Below, piece after piece: positions 23,415 to 31,773 of a stretch of 64,000 nt of DNA. The DNA lies in NCBI RefSeq assembly GCF_037076565.1, contig NZ_AP029028.1, positions 4,650,001 to 4,714,000 of the forward strand, read 5' to 3'. The stretch is from Herbaspirillum sp. DW155. Its GTDB lineage: Bacteria > Pseudomonadota > Gammaproteobacteria > Burkholderiales > Burkholderiaceae_D. A program made the translations under genes and the position numbers. How positions within the stretch are numbered: the stretch's first letter is position 1; each line of letters opens with the position of its first letter. Below the pieces are notes generated by a model. The model was not told the origin of the DNA, did no database searches, and saw only the letters and a list, made by a program, of their open reading frames with translations.

Positions 23415-25455
23415 AAAAGTCGACGCGAAGACGCGACGCCAGCACAAGGCCTTTCTCGATTCGCCTCAGTTTGCCAGCGAACTGGAACGCATCCCGCTGA
23501 AGTGGCGCGGCCGTGTTGTCAGCCAGGCGCTTGAGCTCATGTCGGTATGGCACTGGCGCCGGATCTTCGAGCCGGTCGCCCTCGATTTCGTTCGTGACTT
23601 CGCCGCGCACTACGTGCCGGCCGGAATTGATCTTTCGCAAGATGACGCTGAAATCTGCGCCACTGCCGAGAAGGCCGCCGAGAACGTCAAGAAGATGCTT
23701 TGGAAGGCGATTTCCGACACGCACGCCCGCGACATCATCGAGCAGGAATGCAGCGATTACGGCATTGACGTGCCCGAGGTGGACGACGACGACCTGCGCG
23801 CCATCATTGCGCGTGTGGTGGACCCGCGCTGGTGGCGCCGTCAACTGCGCAAGGTGGTTGGCCGTGCCTTCGAGGGCGGCAATATCCGCTTGGGCTATGT
23901 CCACTATCACGGCGAGCCCTATGCCAGCAATGATGCGGTGCTGTCGCGCCTGGCGCAGAACAAGCGCAATGCAGCGGCGTTGGAAGCGACGATGGTGCGC
24001 AACGAGGCTGGCCAGGAATTCAGCATCGCAGAGCTGGCCGAGAAGACCACCGCCAATAAAACCATTCGGCGCGGTGAGCTCATGCTGCGCATCAACGGCT
24101 TTGAAACCATTGCGCGCGAGTGCAAGGACGAAGGCCTGTTTCTCACGTGGTCTTGCCCGTCCCGCTTTCATGCGACGCTACATAGCGGCAAGCCAAATCC
24201 GAAATATGACGGCTCCGATCCGCGCAGGGCTAACAAGTACCTGGGCAAGATGACTGCCCTGGCGCGCTCGGCGCTGGCACGGCGCGGCATCGGCCTGTAC
24301 GGCTTCCGCATTGCTGAACCGCATCACGATGGATGCCCGCATTGGCACATGCTGGTGTTCGTGCGCGCTCTGCCGGGCTACACCACGCCGCACGTCAAGG
24401 ACGTGGCCGGCCGGGCTATTCGCGTGATGAAGCGCTACGCCTGGCGCGTGGACCGTGGCGAGCCTGGCGCATTCAAGCGCCGCCTGGACGTGAAGCGCAT
24501 TGACTGGTCGAAGGGCAGCGCCGCCGGCTACATCGCCAAGTATGTGGCCAAGAACATTGACGGCGTGGCCGACCACAAGACCAAAGAAGGCTACGTGGTG
24601 ACCACTGACACGGCCGGTGATTATGAGCTGACGCCCTCGGCGCGCGTAGAAGCCTGGGCCGCCCGCTGGGGCATTCGGCAGTTCCAGCAGTGGGGTGGCG
24701 CGCCTGTGAGCGTCTGGCGCGAGCTGCGGCGCGTTCCGGCAGACATGGTGCAAGAGGCGCCGCCAGCGATGGCCGCCGCCTGGGATGCCGTACAAAAGGT
24801 CGAGGGCGAGAAGCGTGCATGCTGGGCCAGCTACTTGCGCGCCCAAGGCGGTGCCATCGTGAAGCGCGACGATCTGATGGTCACGCTGGCCAAAGAAACC
24901 AAGACTGTCACCGGTCGCTATGAAGAGTGCGAGCGCGTCATGCCCTATGGCGTCCAGTGCCGCCAAATGGCCGGCGTGGTGTTCAAGTCCGTTCGGCATA
25001 CATGGACACCAGTTCAAGGGCACGACGCCCGCACATCGGCGGGTTCGGGGTTCCCTTGGACTCGTGTAAATAACTGTACGCAGCCCGCCGGGCCTGACTT
25101 TGCGGCCGATGTGTCCTTTGAGCCGAAGACCGCGCCGGTACCGGTCATGTTCCAGCCGGACCAGGCCGCGCAGATCGATCATGCCTGGCTCTCCCTGGGC
25201 GCATGCCCCTGGCCCCGGCCGGTTGTGGATGACAAGCCCGCGTGGCCAGCCCCGGCTATGACGGCGGACGAACAGCGCCGGGCCCTGGCCTCATGGGACG
25301 CCATCAAGGCATGCCCCTGGCCGCGAATGTTGCCGGTGCCGGACAAGTCGCCGCGTCACGGCACACCTCGCCAGGTGGCCGACTGGCGCGCCGGCCGGCT
25401 GGATGTGACCGAACTTCCGATTGATACCAACCCAACGAAAGGGAACGCTCCATGA
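23404..25455 (+). CDS. Replication initiator, P2 GpA family (HUH rolling-circle endonuclease)
   Basis: The 683-residue protein is the single-strand nicking enzyme that starts rolling-circle replication; P2 GpA has 761 residues. The metal-binding HUH motif is HWH at about 313-315, and the two active-site tyrosines of this family are Tyr376 and Tyr380 in YIAKY. In P2 the origin lies within A and the protein acts in cis. In-frame ATGs at 23362 and 23389 exist; 23404 follows GAAAGAG at normal distance. The last part (after about 560) is Pro/Trp rich. Confidence 0.93.
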   Translation: MQYRKVDAKTRRQHKAFLDSPQFASELERIPLKWRGRVVSQALELMSVWHWRRIFEPVALDFVRDFAAHYVPAGIDLSQDDAEICATAEKAAENVKKMLWKAISDTHARDIIEQECSDYGIDVPEVDDDDLRAIIARVVDPRWWRRQLRKVVGRAFEGGNIRLGYVHYHGEPYASNDAVLSRLAQNKRNAAALEATMVRNEAGQEFSIAELAEKTTANKTIRRGELMLRINGFETIARECKDEGLFLTWSCPSRFHATLHSGKPNPKYDGSDPRRANKYLGKMTALARSALARRGIGLYGFRIAEPHHDGCPHWHMLVFVRALPGYTTPHVKDVAGRAIRVMKRYAWRVDRGEPGAFKRRLDVKRIDWSKGSAAGYIAKYVAKNIDGVADHKTKEGYVVTTDTAGDYELTPSARVEAWAARWGIRQFQQWGGAPVSVWRELRRVPADMVQEAPPAMAAAWDAVQKVEGEKRACWASYLRAQGGAIVKRDDLMVTLAKETKTVTGRYEECERVMPYGVQCRQMAGVVFKSVRHTWTPVQGHDARTSAGSGFPWTRVNNCTQPAGPDFAADVSFEPKTAPVPVMFQPDQAAQIDHAWLSLGACPWPRPVVDDKPAWPAPAMTADEQRRALASWDAIKACPWPRMLPVPDKSPRHGTPRQVADWRAGRLDVTELPIDTNPTKGNAP

Positions 25456-25598
25456 CCGCGTTTCGTGTCGTCGTGCGCACTGCCAGCGCACGCCATTCTT
25501 ACACCGCCATCGCAGCCCATAGCTGCGACGTGATCGCCGCCGCCGTCGATCGTTTTGGCGTGTGTTCTGTTACGGCCATTCAGGAGATCCAGAAGTGA
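25452..25598 (+). CDS. Small phage protein, 48 residues
   Basis: Starts with ATGA overlapping the GpA stop and ends in a GTGA overlap with the next gene, so it is probably translated by coupling. The product MTAFRVVVRTASARHSY and following alternates strand-like and helical segments. No family is certain. Confidence 0.6.
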   Translation: MTAFRVVVRTASARHSYTAIAAHSCDVIAAAVDRFGVCSVTAIQEIQK

Positions 25599-25993
25599 AC
25601 GCAACCACAACCACCAATCCCGCCGTGTCTTACCGCGCCGAAGGCTACGCCGCCAAGTATTTCGCCAAGCAGCCGAAACAGCGTGATTTCGTCATGCTGC
25701 CACCGCAAGCCCTGGACCGGATTACGTTCAATACACCCGATGACGGCGTGCTGGCGGGTTATGTGTCGATCATCCGTCAGCACCTGGGCAACGGCCAGAA
25801 ATTCGCGTGGGTAGAGCTGGACAACGAGCTGGCGGGGCAATTCCGAGGGGTGCCGCTGGCGGACATCCTCACTTGCGATGATGCGGGGAATCTACGCCGC
25901 AATACCGCAAATCGTGAAACCAAACGTCTTTGCTTGAGCGACTACAGCGGCAATCTGGGTGTTGAAATGGGAAAGAGGGAACCACAGTCATGA
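25595..25993 (+). CDS. Phage protein of unknown function
   Basis: A 132-residue protein from GTG 25595, which overlaps the preceding stop (GTGA). It contains DFVMLPPQALDRITF and a GVPLADILTCDDAGN segment. No family recognised. Its stop overlaps the next gene by four bases, so it belongs to the A-to-int operon. Confidence 0.65.
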   Translation: MNATTTTNPAVSYRAEGYAAKYFAKQPKQRDFVMLPPQALDRITFNTPDDGVLAGYVSIIRQHLGNGQKFAWVELDNELAGQFRGVPLADILTCDDAGNLRRNTANRETKRLCLSDYSGNLGVEMGKREPQS

Positions 25994-26232
25994 GTGAATT
26001 GTTCCTTGACGATGAAAGCTTGGAGCGTCTCACAGGCATTCGGCGTGGTTCTACCCGCGCCGGCGTCAAGCAGACCAAGTACGAGATGCAGGCGGCATTC
26101 CTGCGCGCAATTGGGATTCCCTTTATCTTGAATGCGCGCGGCCGGCCGGTGGTCCTGCTGTCGGCGGTAGAATCGCGCCGCACGGCAGAGGCCCCGAAAA
26201 AAGGATGGAAACCAGCAGTGATTGGGGCATGA
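25990..26232 (+). CDS. DUF4224 family protein, integrase-associated
   Basis: An 80-residue protein with the DUF4224 pattern: FLDDESLERLTG, a short helix, and AFLRAIGIPFILNARGRPVVL. Such proteins commonly precede tyrosine integrases in Gram-negative prophages and may help excision or DNA binding, but this role is inferred. Its stop is one base before the integrase ATG. Confidence 0.85.
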   Translation: MSELFLDDESLERLTGIRRGSTRAGVKQTKYEMQAAFLRAIGIPFILNARGRPVVLLSAVESRRTAEAPKKGWKPAVIGA

Positions 26233-26233
26233 C

Positions 26234-27319
26234 ATGGGGCGCAGGCCGTCGAAAAATTCGAATCTTCCACGCGGTGTGCGTGCGCGTGAGCAGCGCAGTG
26301 GCGTGATTTACTACTACTACGATGCCGGCGGCAAGCCGCGTCGTGAGATTCCTCTCGGCTCTAACTATGTCGAGGCCGTACGGAAGTGGGCCGAACTGGA
26401 GGCGATGCCGCCTTCCACTGTGTCCAAGGTGGTGACGTTCCGTTATGCGTGCGAGGTTTATCAGAAAAAATACTTGATCGAGAATGCGCCGAAAACGAGG
26501 GAAGAGAAATTGCGGCAGATTGAGACACTGCTTGCATTCTTCGATAATCCGCCGGCACCGCTTGAAGAAATCAAGCCCATCCACATCAAACAGTTTTTGT
26601 CATGGCGCGTCCAGCGAACGCAAGATGCATTGCGCAAGAAGGGTGAGCAGGTGGAAGGCAACGAAGGTCGAGTAGCGGCCAATCGTGAGAAGTCGCTCAT
26701 TTCGCACATCTGGAATGCAGCGCGGGCCGAGGGGCTGACCGACCTTCCGAACCCATGCGCCGGTATCAAGTCGTTCCGTGAGTATGGCCGTGAAACCTAT
26801 GTCTACGACGACGCCTTCCATGCCGTGTGGGGCAAAGCGGACGTTCCGACGCGTGAGGCAATGGACCTGGCATATCTCACCGGCGGCCGGCCGGCGGACC
26901 TGCTGAAGATCGATGAAACGCACCTACGTGAAGGCAGCATCGAAGTGCGGCAGAACAAGACCGGGCACAAGCTGCGCATTGCTATCGAAGGAAAGCTCGC
27001 GGCGCTAATCGAGCGCATCAAGGCGAGAAAGCGCGGCATATCCGGTGTCGTGGTCTCAACAAGGTTGCTTGTCAATGAGGAAGGTCAGCCTCTGGGCCGG
27101 GCGGCGCTGCGCTTTCGCTTCGAGGCCGCACGTAATGCTGCTGGCGTTGAGGGGGATGACTTCCAGTTCCGCGACCTGCGTGCGAAGGCTGCTACCGACA
27201 AGACGGACAAGACCAAGGATATCCGCGAGGCTCAGCAGCAGCTCGGCCACGCGAGTGTGGTGATGACGGAAAACTATGTCCGCAAGCGCCGTGGTCGCAA
27301 GGTAATGCCGACCGAATAA
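26234..27319 (+). CDS. int: Tyrosine recombinase, phage integrase
   Basis: The 361-residue enzyme has the catalytic residues of the family: Arg219 (GGRPADLL), Arg316 in FRDLR, His339 (LGH) and the nucleophile Tyr348 nine residues later. The usual His of the HxxR box is Arg313, a variant seen in some phage integrases. The N-terminal part holds an arm-binding basic segment and an SAM-like core-binding domain. It runs toward tRNA-Thr, the probable target. ATG 26234 lies one base after the DUF4224 stop. Confidence 0.94.
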   Translation: MGRRPSKNSNLPRGVRAREQRSGVIYYYYDAGGKPRREIPLGSNYVEAVRKWAELEAMPPSTVSKVVTFRYACEVYQKKYLIENAPKTREEKLRQIETLLAFFDNPPAPLEEIKPIHIKQFLSWRVQRTQDALRKKGEQVEGNEGRVAANREKSLISHIWNAARAEGLTDLPNPCAGIKSFREYGRETYVYDDAFHAVWGKADVPTREAMDLAYLTGGRPADLLKIDETHLREGSIEVRQNKTGHKLRIAIEGKLAALIERIKARKRGISGVVVSTRLLVNEEGQPLGRAALRFRFEAARNAAGVEGDDFQFRDLRAKAATDKTDKTKDIREAQQQLGHASVVMTENYVRKRRGRKVMPTE

Positions 27320-27321
27320 TG

Positions 27322-27344
27322 AGGCCGCCCCAAAGGCGGCCTTT
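27322..27344. terminator. Intrinsic terminator after int
   Basis: AGGCCGCC-CCAAA-GGCGGCCT followed by TTG. It lies between the convergent integrase and cargo gene and could serve both, mainly int. Confidence 0.75.
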
Positions 27345-27345
27345 G

Positions 27346-27948
27346 TCATGTTGCTTGCAGGTTGTAGAGATACGTACCGAGCCAGTAAGCAACTCGAATG
27401 ATCCCATACGTCAGAGTGAATGCGCCCATCAGCATGAGCAGGATCACAACCCGTATCTTTGATTTAGACGGCGGTTCGTATCTCACCGGCTCAAAGACTT
27501 TCGCGGATCCTTCATCCGACTTTACATAGGTATTGATTTTGTGCCACGTTATCGGGGGGAAATAAAGATAGGAAACGGTCACCTCCTCCTTCGCAACTAG
27601 GGTTGGAATCAGCAGCTCCGCAAAACCATCTGCATTATGTTCGATCTTAAACGGTGTGCTGTAGGGATACAGAGTCACGGAATCCGGCATGTATTGATGA
27701 CCCAGCCTGATGTTAAACGCGGTCTTTTTACCTACATTGGCGATGACAACGCTGTGTGTATAAACTTCAAATGGTGGCTGCGTCACATCTCCATTTGCGG
27801 CAACCTTCTGCTTCACATGATGTTCTGACCGATGGCCGAAATAAGCGACCAGGCGCGGCCTCCTATCGGCGATGAGTTTCACCACTGCCAAAACAACTGT
27901 TACCAGCGTGGAGAGCAGTTTGGCCGCAACGTCAATATCGAATGTCAT
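27346..27948 (-). CDS. Unrecognised membrane protein, cargo between int and the tRNA
   Basis: A 200-residue protein from ATG 27948, which has AGAGGGG upstream; the frame is open to 28119 but that start lacks a ribosome site. It has a membrane segment near residues 8-27 and another at about 165-195, with a periplasmic- or cytosolic-looking beta-rich part between. Lower GC, opposite strand and position at the prophage end mark it as cargo. No family recognised; a superinfection exclusion role is possible. Confidence 0.7.
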   Translation of the reverse strand: MTFDIDVAAKLLSTLVTVVLAVVKLIADRRPRLVAYFGHRSEHHVKQKVAANGDVTQPPFEVYTHSVVIANVGKKTAFNIRLGHQYMPDSVTLYPYSTPFKIEHNADGFAELLIPTLVAKEEVTVSYLYFPPITWHKINTYVKSDEGSAKVFEPVRYEPPSKSKIRVVILLMLMGAFTLTYGIIRVAYWLGTYLYNLQAT

Positions 27949-28086
27949 AGCCCCTCTTTGAATTATTTTCCGGCTCAGCTGAGCTTGGCTGATGATAGCG
28001 CAATGCCAATAAATCTTAGCGGATGAATACGTCTGGATGCTATTCGCGGAATACGAGTGATTTTGAGCAATTTCAGCTAACTGTCT

Positions 28087-28121
28087 GAATTGCGGAGCAA
28101 AAGAAGAATTGCGGAGCAAAA
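28087..28121. repeat. Two 16-bp direct repeats next to the attachment site
   Basis: GAATTGCGGAGCAAAA occurs at 28087-28102 and again at 28106-28121, a period of 19. Two bp-exact copies at the integrase side, 36 bp from the tRNA end, suggest arm-type integrase or excisionase binding sites. Confidence 0.7.
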
Positions 28122-28123
28122 TA

Positions 28124-28151
28124 AAAAGGCTCTCCGGTCGGAGAGCCTTTT
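28124..28151. terminator. Bidirectional intrinsic terminator after tRNA-Thr
   Basis: AAAAGGCTCTCC-GGTC-GGAGAGCCTTTT, a perfect 12-bp stem. On the minus strand it directly follows the tRNA 3' end; on the other strand it also ends in T residues. It may be part of the region duplicated by integration. Confidence 0.9.
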
Positions 28152-28157
28152 AGATAC

Positions 28158-28233
28158 TGGTGCTGGCTGCAGGACTTGAACCCGCCACCCCCTGATTACA
28201 AGTCAGGTGCTCTACCAGATGAGCTAAGCCAGC
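28158..28233 (-). tRNA. tRNA-Thr(UGU), probable phage attachment site
   Basis: Seventy-six bases read leftward: acceptor arm GCTGGCT/AGCCAGC, D arm TAGCTCATCTGGTAGAGCA, anticodon arm CCTGA-CTTGTAA-TCAGG with anticodon TGT, T arm GCGGGTTCAAGTCCTGC, discriminator A and encoded CCA. All arms pair. The gene is intact and its 3' end faces the prophage, as expected when the phage brings a copy of the 3' part of the tRNA. Confidence 0.95.
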
Positions 28234-28258
28234 AAAAACTTCAGCCGGCGATTATAGC

Positions 28259-28747
28259 CTACTTGATGCGCGTCAGTACAGGGCGGCCACCCTTTTTCGG
28301 TGGCTCCGGATCATCATCGCCCTTGTCGCCACCTTCGGCAGGCTTCTTTTCGGGCTCCGAGACGGGAACCGACGACAGCACCGGCGCACTGCCTTCCTGC
28401 TCAGGCGCCTGTTGCGCCTCTTCGGCCGTGGACGGCGCAGGCGCTTCGAATGCCATGCCCTGGCCGTTCTCACGGGCATAGATGGCGATCACGTTTTCCA
28501 CGGGGATCAGAATATCGCGCGAAACGCCACCAAAACGGGCGCTGAAGTGAATGTTGTCGTTCTCCATCTTCAAGCCGCTGGTGGCCTCGAAGCTGATGTT
28601 GAGGACGATCTCGCCATTCTTGACGAATTGCATCGGCACCCGGGTGCGGCTGTCGACGACCACCGCGATGTGCGGCGTATAGCCATTGTCGGTGCACCAC
28701 TCGTAGATGGCGCGCAGCAAATAAGGCTTGGTGGAGACTTCTGGCAT
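28259..28747 (-). CDS. sspB: ClpXP protease specificity-enhancing factor SspB
   Basis: The 162-residue adaptor binds ssrA-tagged proteins and delivers them to ClpXP. The folded part (residues 1-108; KPYLLRAIYEWC, then VPMQFVKNGEIVLNIS) matches SspB; the acidic, Pro-rich linker and the C-terminal ClpX-binding tail GGRPVLTRIK are present. It follows sspA by 119 bp on the same strand. ATG 28783 would add 12 residues. Confidence 0.93.
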   Translation of the reverse strand: MPEVSTKPYLLRAIYEWCTDNGYTPHIAVVVDSRTRVPMQFVKNGEIVLNISFEATSGLKMENDNIHFSARFGGVSRDILIPVENVIAIYARENGQGMAFEAPAPSTAEEAQQAPEQEGSAPVLSSVPVSEPEKKPAEGGDKGDDDPEPPKKGGRPVLTRIK

Positions 28748-28866
28748 GACTGGTGTGATGTGCGACGCGCCTGTAAAACGCATCTGCCGGCAAGGCCGGG
28801 GTGGAACTGCAATCTGGGCGACTTGCCGCTGCGCCGCCACCGAAGCGGCAGCGCAGCAGGTACGGC

Positions 28867-29478
28867 TTAACGACGCATGACCTTTTCGGACGGGGTCAGG
28901 GCTTCGATGTAGGCAGGACGCGAGAAGATGCGCTCGGCGTACTTCATCAGCGGCGCGGCCGTCTTGGAGAGCTCGATGCCATAGTGATCCAGGCGCCACA
29001 GCAGCGGAGCCAGGGCCACGTCCAGCATGGAGAACTCGTCACCCAGCATGTACTTGTTCTTCAGGAACAGCGGTGCCAGTTGGGTCAGGCGGTCACGGAT
29101 CTCGTGGCGGGCCTTCTCCTGGTTCTTCTCGGCAGCCTTGGACTTTTCATTTTCCAGGGTGTGCACGTGAACGAACAGTTCCTTCTCGAAGTTGAACAGC
29201 ATCAGGCGCGCACGGGCACGCATCAACGGGTCAGCCGGCATCAGCTGCGGGTGCGGGAAGCGCTCATCGATGTATTCGTTGATGATGTTCGATTCATACA
29301 GCACCAGGTCACGTTCAACCAGAATGGGCACCTGGCCATACGGGTTCATGACCGAGATATCTTCCGGCTTGTTGAACAGGTCAACATCACGGATTTCGAA
29401 ATCCATCCCCTTCTCGAACAGGACGAGGCGGCAACGTTGCGAAAATGGGCAGGTCGTGCCCGAGTAGAGAACCATCAT
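28867..29478 (-). CDS. sspA: Stringent starvation protein A, GST-like RNA polymerase partner
   Basis: The 203-residue protein has a GST fold: a thioredoxin-like N-terminal domain (LYSGTTCPFSQRCRLVLFEKG) and a helical C-terminal domain. SspA binds RNA polymerase and modulates transcription in stress and stationary phase. The petABC-sspA-sspB order is usual in betaproteobacteria. A terminator-like hairpin lies a few bases upstream of its ribosome site. Confidence 0.94.
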   Translation of the reverse strand: MMVLYSGTTCPFSQRCRLVLFEKGMDFEIRDVDLFNKPEDISVMNPYGQVPILVERDLVLYESNIINEYIDERFPHPQLMPADPLMRARARLMLFNFEKELFVHVHTLENEKSKAAEKNQEKARHEIRDRLTQLAPLFLKNKYMLGDEFSMLDVALAPLLWRLDHYGIELSKTAAPLMKYAERIFSRPAYIEALTPSEKVMRR

Positions 29479-29493
29479 TTTTTCAGAGCCCTA

Positions 29494-29530
29494 AAAACAA
29501 AAGGGGGGCGAGACGCATAACGCTCACCCC
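29494..29530 (-). terminator. Terminator-like hairpin between petC and sspA
   Basis: On the minus strand GGGGTGAG-N10-CTCGCCCC (one G-U pair) is followed by CCTTTTGTTTTT. It should end the petABC transcript or allow partial read-through into sspA. Confidence 0.75.
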
Positions 29531-29576
29531 GATACGCAATTCCGCAAAAACTGCGCGGATACGTGATTGTACGTTT

Positions 29577-30341
29577 TTACTTGATGTTCTTCCAATAGGA
29601 CGCGTTCAAACGCCACGCCAATACCGAGAAGAGACCCAGGAACAACAGCACCCAGACACCCAGGCGCTTGCGCGTATTCTGCGCCGGTTCGCCCATCCAT
29701 TGCAAATAAGCAACGAGATCGGCGACATTGTTGTCATATTCCGCCGTGCTCATCTTGCCTGGCTTGACTTGTTCGAAGCCGGCAAACTTGTGGATGGTCT
29801 TGTTCGCGTCGTGAGGATCCTTCTCTTCCACGAACTTGGCCTTGCGGATACCTTGCAATTCCCACAACACGTGCGGCATGCCAACGTTGGGGAACAGCAT
29901 GTTGTTCCAGCCGGTGGGACGGCTGTCGTCCGTATAATAACTGCGCAGGTAGGTATAAATCCAGTCCGGACCGCTGCCCGCTTCCGATGCGCGCGCGCGG
30001 GCGATCACCGACAGGTCGGGTGGAGTGGCACCGAACCAGGCCTTGGCATCTTGCGGCGACATCGAAATCTTCATCAGATCGCCGACCTTTTCCCCACTGA
30101 ACATGAGGTTGTCCTTGATCTGCTCTTCGGTCAGGCCGATGTCGCGCAGACGGTTGTAGCGCATCGATGAAGCCGCGTGGCAATTCAGGCAATAGTTGAC
30201 GAACAGCTTGGCGCCATTTTGCAGCGCGGCAACATCCTTGGTGCGATCCGGGGCACGGTCCAGCGGGTAGCCCCCTTCGTTGGCGCAGGCCAGCGCTGGC
30301 AGCAGGGCCAGCGCGGCAATCACTTTCTTGAGCAATGTCAT
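29577..30341 (-). CDS. petC: Cytochrome c1 of the bc1 complex
   Basis: The 254-residue protein has a signal peptide (LLKKVIAALALLPALACA), the haem site CLNCH near residue 52, and a C-terminal membrane anchor (about residues 225-245). It passes electrons from the Rieske protein to cytochrome c. ATG 30341 gives the proper signal peptide; the frame is open further. The gene follows petB by 23 bp. Confidence 0.96.
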   Translation of the reverse strand: MTLLKKVIAALALLPALACANEGGYPLDRAPDRTKDVAALQNGAKLFVNYCLNCHAASSMRYNRLRDIGLTEEQIKDNLMFSGEKVGDLMKISMSPQDAKAWFGATPPDLSVIARARASEAGSGPDWIYTYLRSYYTDDSRPTGWNNMLFPNVGMPHVLWELQGIRKAKFVEEKDPHDANKTIHKFAGFEQVKPGKMSTAEYDNNVADLVAYLQWMGEPAQNTRKRLGVWVLLFLGLFSVLAWRLNASYWKNIK

Positions 30342-30364
30342 GTTCTTGTCCTTTGGCGGCTGGC

Positions 30365-31771
30365 TTAGTGCGGATGGTAGACGACGCGCTCGGGGACCGG
30401 CTTGAAGGTGCCGGCAGCACTCCACCACGGCATCAGCAGGAAGAAGCCGAGGTAGATGAAGCTGCACACCTGCGAGACGGTGGTGCCGATGGCCGTCGGC
30501 GGTTGCACGCCGAGGTAGCCGAGGATGACGAAGGCAATGCCAAAGACCAGATACACGTATTTATGCCAGCTCGGGCGATAGCGGATGGACTTGACCTGCG
30601 AATGATCCAGCCACGGCAAGCCGCCCAGGATCACCACCGACAGGCCCATCAGGACCACGCCCCAGAACTTGGCATCGAAGACCAGCATGCCGGCGATGAC
30701 GGCCAGGCCGATTACGATGGCTACCATCTTCAGCTTGGCCGTCAGGCGCGACTTGAACACCAGCAGCGCCACATAGGCCGCCACACCGGCGATGAGCCAG
30801 CCCATGAAGTCGGCCGTGGTGGCACGCAAGATCGAGTAGAACGGAGTGAAGTACCAGACCGGGGCGATGTGCAGCGGTGTCTTGAGCGAATCGGCCGGGA
30901 TGAAGTTGTTGTACTCCAGGAAGTAGCCGCCCATTTCCGGCGCAAAGAAGATCACTGCGGAGAACACCAGCAGGAAGATCGAGACACCAAAGATGTCATG
31001 CACCGTGTAATACGGGTGGAACGGCACGCCATCCAGCGGCACACCGTTTTCATCGGTTTTTTCCTTGATTTCCACGCCGTCCGGGTTGTTCGAGCCCACT
31101 TCGTGCAGCGCGATGATGTGCGCCGCCACCAGGCCGATCAGCACCAGCGGAATGGCGATCACGTGGAAGGAGAAGAAGCGGTTCAGGGTAGCGTCGGAAA
31201 CGACATAATCGCCGCGAATGAGCAGCGACAGGTCAGGGCCGATGAAGGGAATGGCACCGAACAGGTTCACAATCACCTGTGCGCCCCAGTAGGACATCTG
31301 GCCCCAGGGCAGCAGGTAACCGAAGAAAGCTTCACCCATCAGGCACAGGAAGATACCCACGCCGAACAGCCACACCAGCTCGCGCGGCTTGCGGTAAGAG
31401 CCATACAGCAGGCCCCGCAGCATGTGCAGGTAGACCACGATGAAGAAGGCCGAGGCGCCGGTGGAATGCATGTAACGCACCAGCCAGCCCCAGGGCACGT
31501 CGCGCATGATGTACTCGACTGACGCAAAGGCCAGGCTGGCATCGGGCTTGTAGTGCATCACCAGGAAGATGCCGGTGACGATCTGGATCACCAGCACCAG
31601 CAAGGCCAGGGAGCCGAAGATGTACCAGAAGTTGAAGTTCTTCGGTGCGTAGTATTCGGAAAGATGGGCTTTCCAGGTGGCCGTCAGCGGAAAGCGCGCG
31701 TCGACCCAGTTGAGCGCCTTGGCCGCGACGGGCGCGTCCTCAGGCAGCTTCTTTTCGTGAAATGCTCCCAT
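30365..31771 (-). CDS. petB: Cytochrome b of the bc1 complex
   Basis: The 468-residue protein holds eight membrane helices, with the b-haem region around YLHMLRGLLYGSY and FHVIAIPLVLIGLVAAHI and the quinol-site PEWY-like motif as PVWYF. It oxidises ubiquinol in the inner membrane. The gene starts two bases after petA's stop region and shares its operon. The C-terminal extension of about 50 residues is typical of betaproteobacteria. Confidence 0.96.
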   Translation of the reverse strand: MGAFHEKKLPEDAPVAAKALNWVDARFPLTATWKAHLSEYYAPKNFNFWYIFGSLALLVLVIQIVTGIFLVMHYKPDASLAFASVEYIMRDVPWGWLVRYMHSTGASAFFIVVYLHMLRGLLYGSYRKPRELVWLFGVGIFLCLMGEAFFGYLLPWGQMSYWGAQVIVNLFGAIPFIGPDLSLLIRGDYVVSDATLNRFFSFHVIAIPLVLIGLVAAHIIALHEVGSNNPDGVEIKEKTDENGVPLDGVPFHPYYTVHDIFGVSIFLLVFSAVIFFAPEMGGYFLEYNNFIPADSLKTPLHIAPVWYFTPFYSILRATTADFMGWLIAGVAAYVALLVFKSRLTAKLKMVAIVIGLAVIAGMLVFDAKFWGVVLMGLSVVILGGLPWLDHSQVKSIRYRPSWHKYVYLVFGIAFVILGYLGVQPPTAIGTTVSQVCSFIYLGFFLLMPWWSAAGTFKPVPERVVYHPH

Positions 31772-31773
31772 GA

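Larger units (their letters stand above)
1..28157. mobile_element. P2-like prophage, left end outside the window
   Basis: Late genes stand in P2 order (O N M L X lysis R S V W J I H FI FII E E' T U D), followed by a repressor region, Ogr, a GpA-type replication protein and a tyrosine integrase. The right limit is taken as the 3' end of a tRNA-Thr gene that faces the integrase end, as is usual for integration into the 3' part of a tRNA. The left end, with portal and large terminase genes, is not in the window, so the att repeat cannot be matched. Structural genes in view are open and close to P2 lengths, so the element may be functional. Three cargo loci with lower GC interrupt the phage plan. 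Confidence 0.93.
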
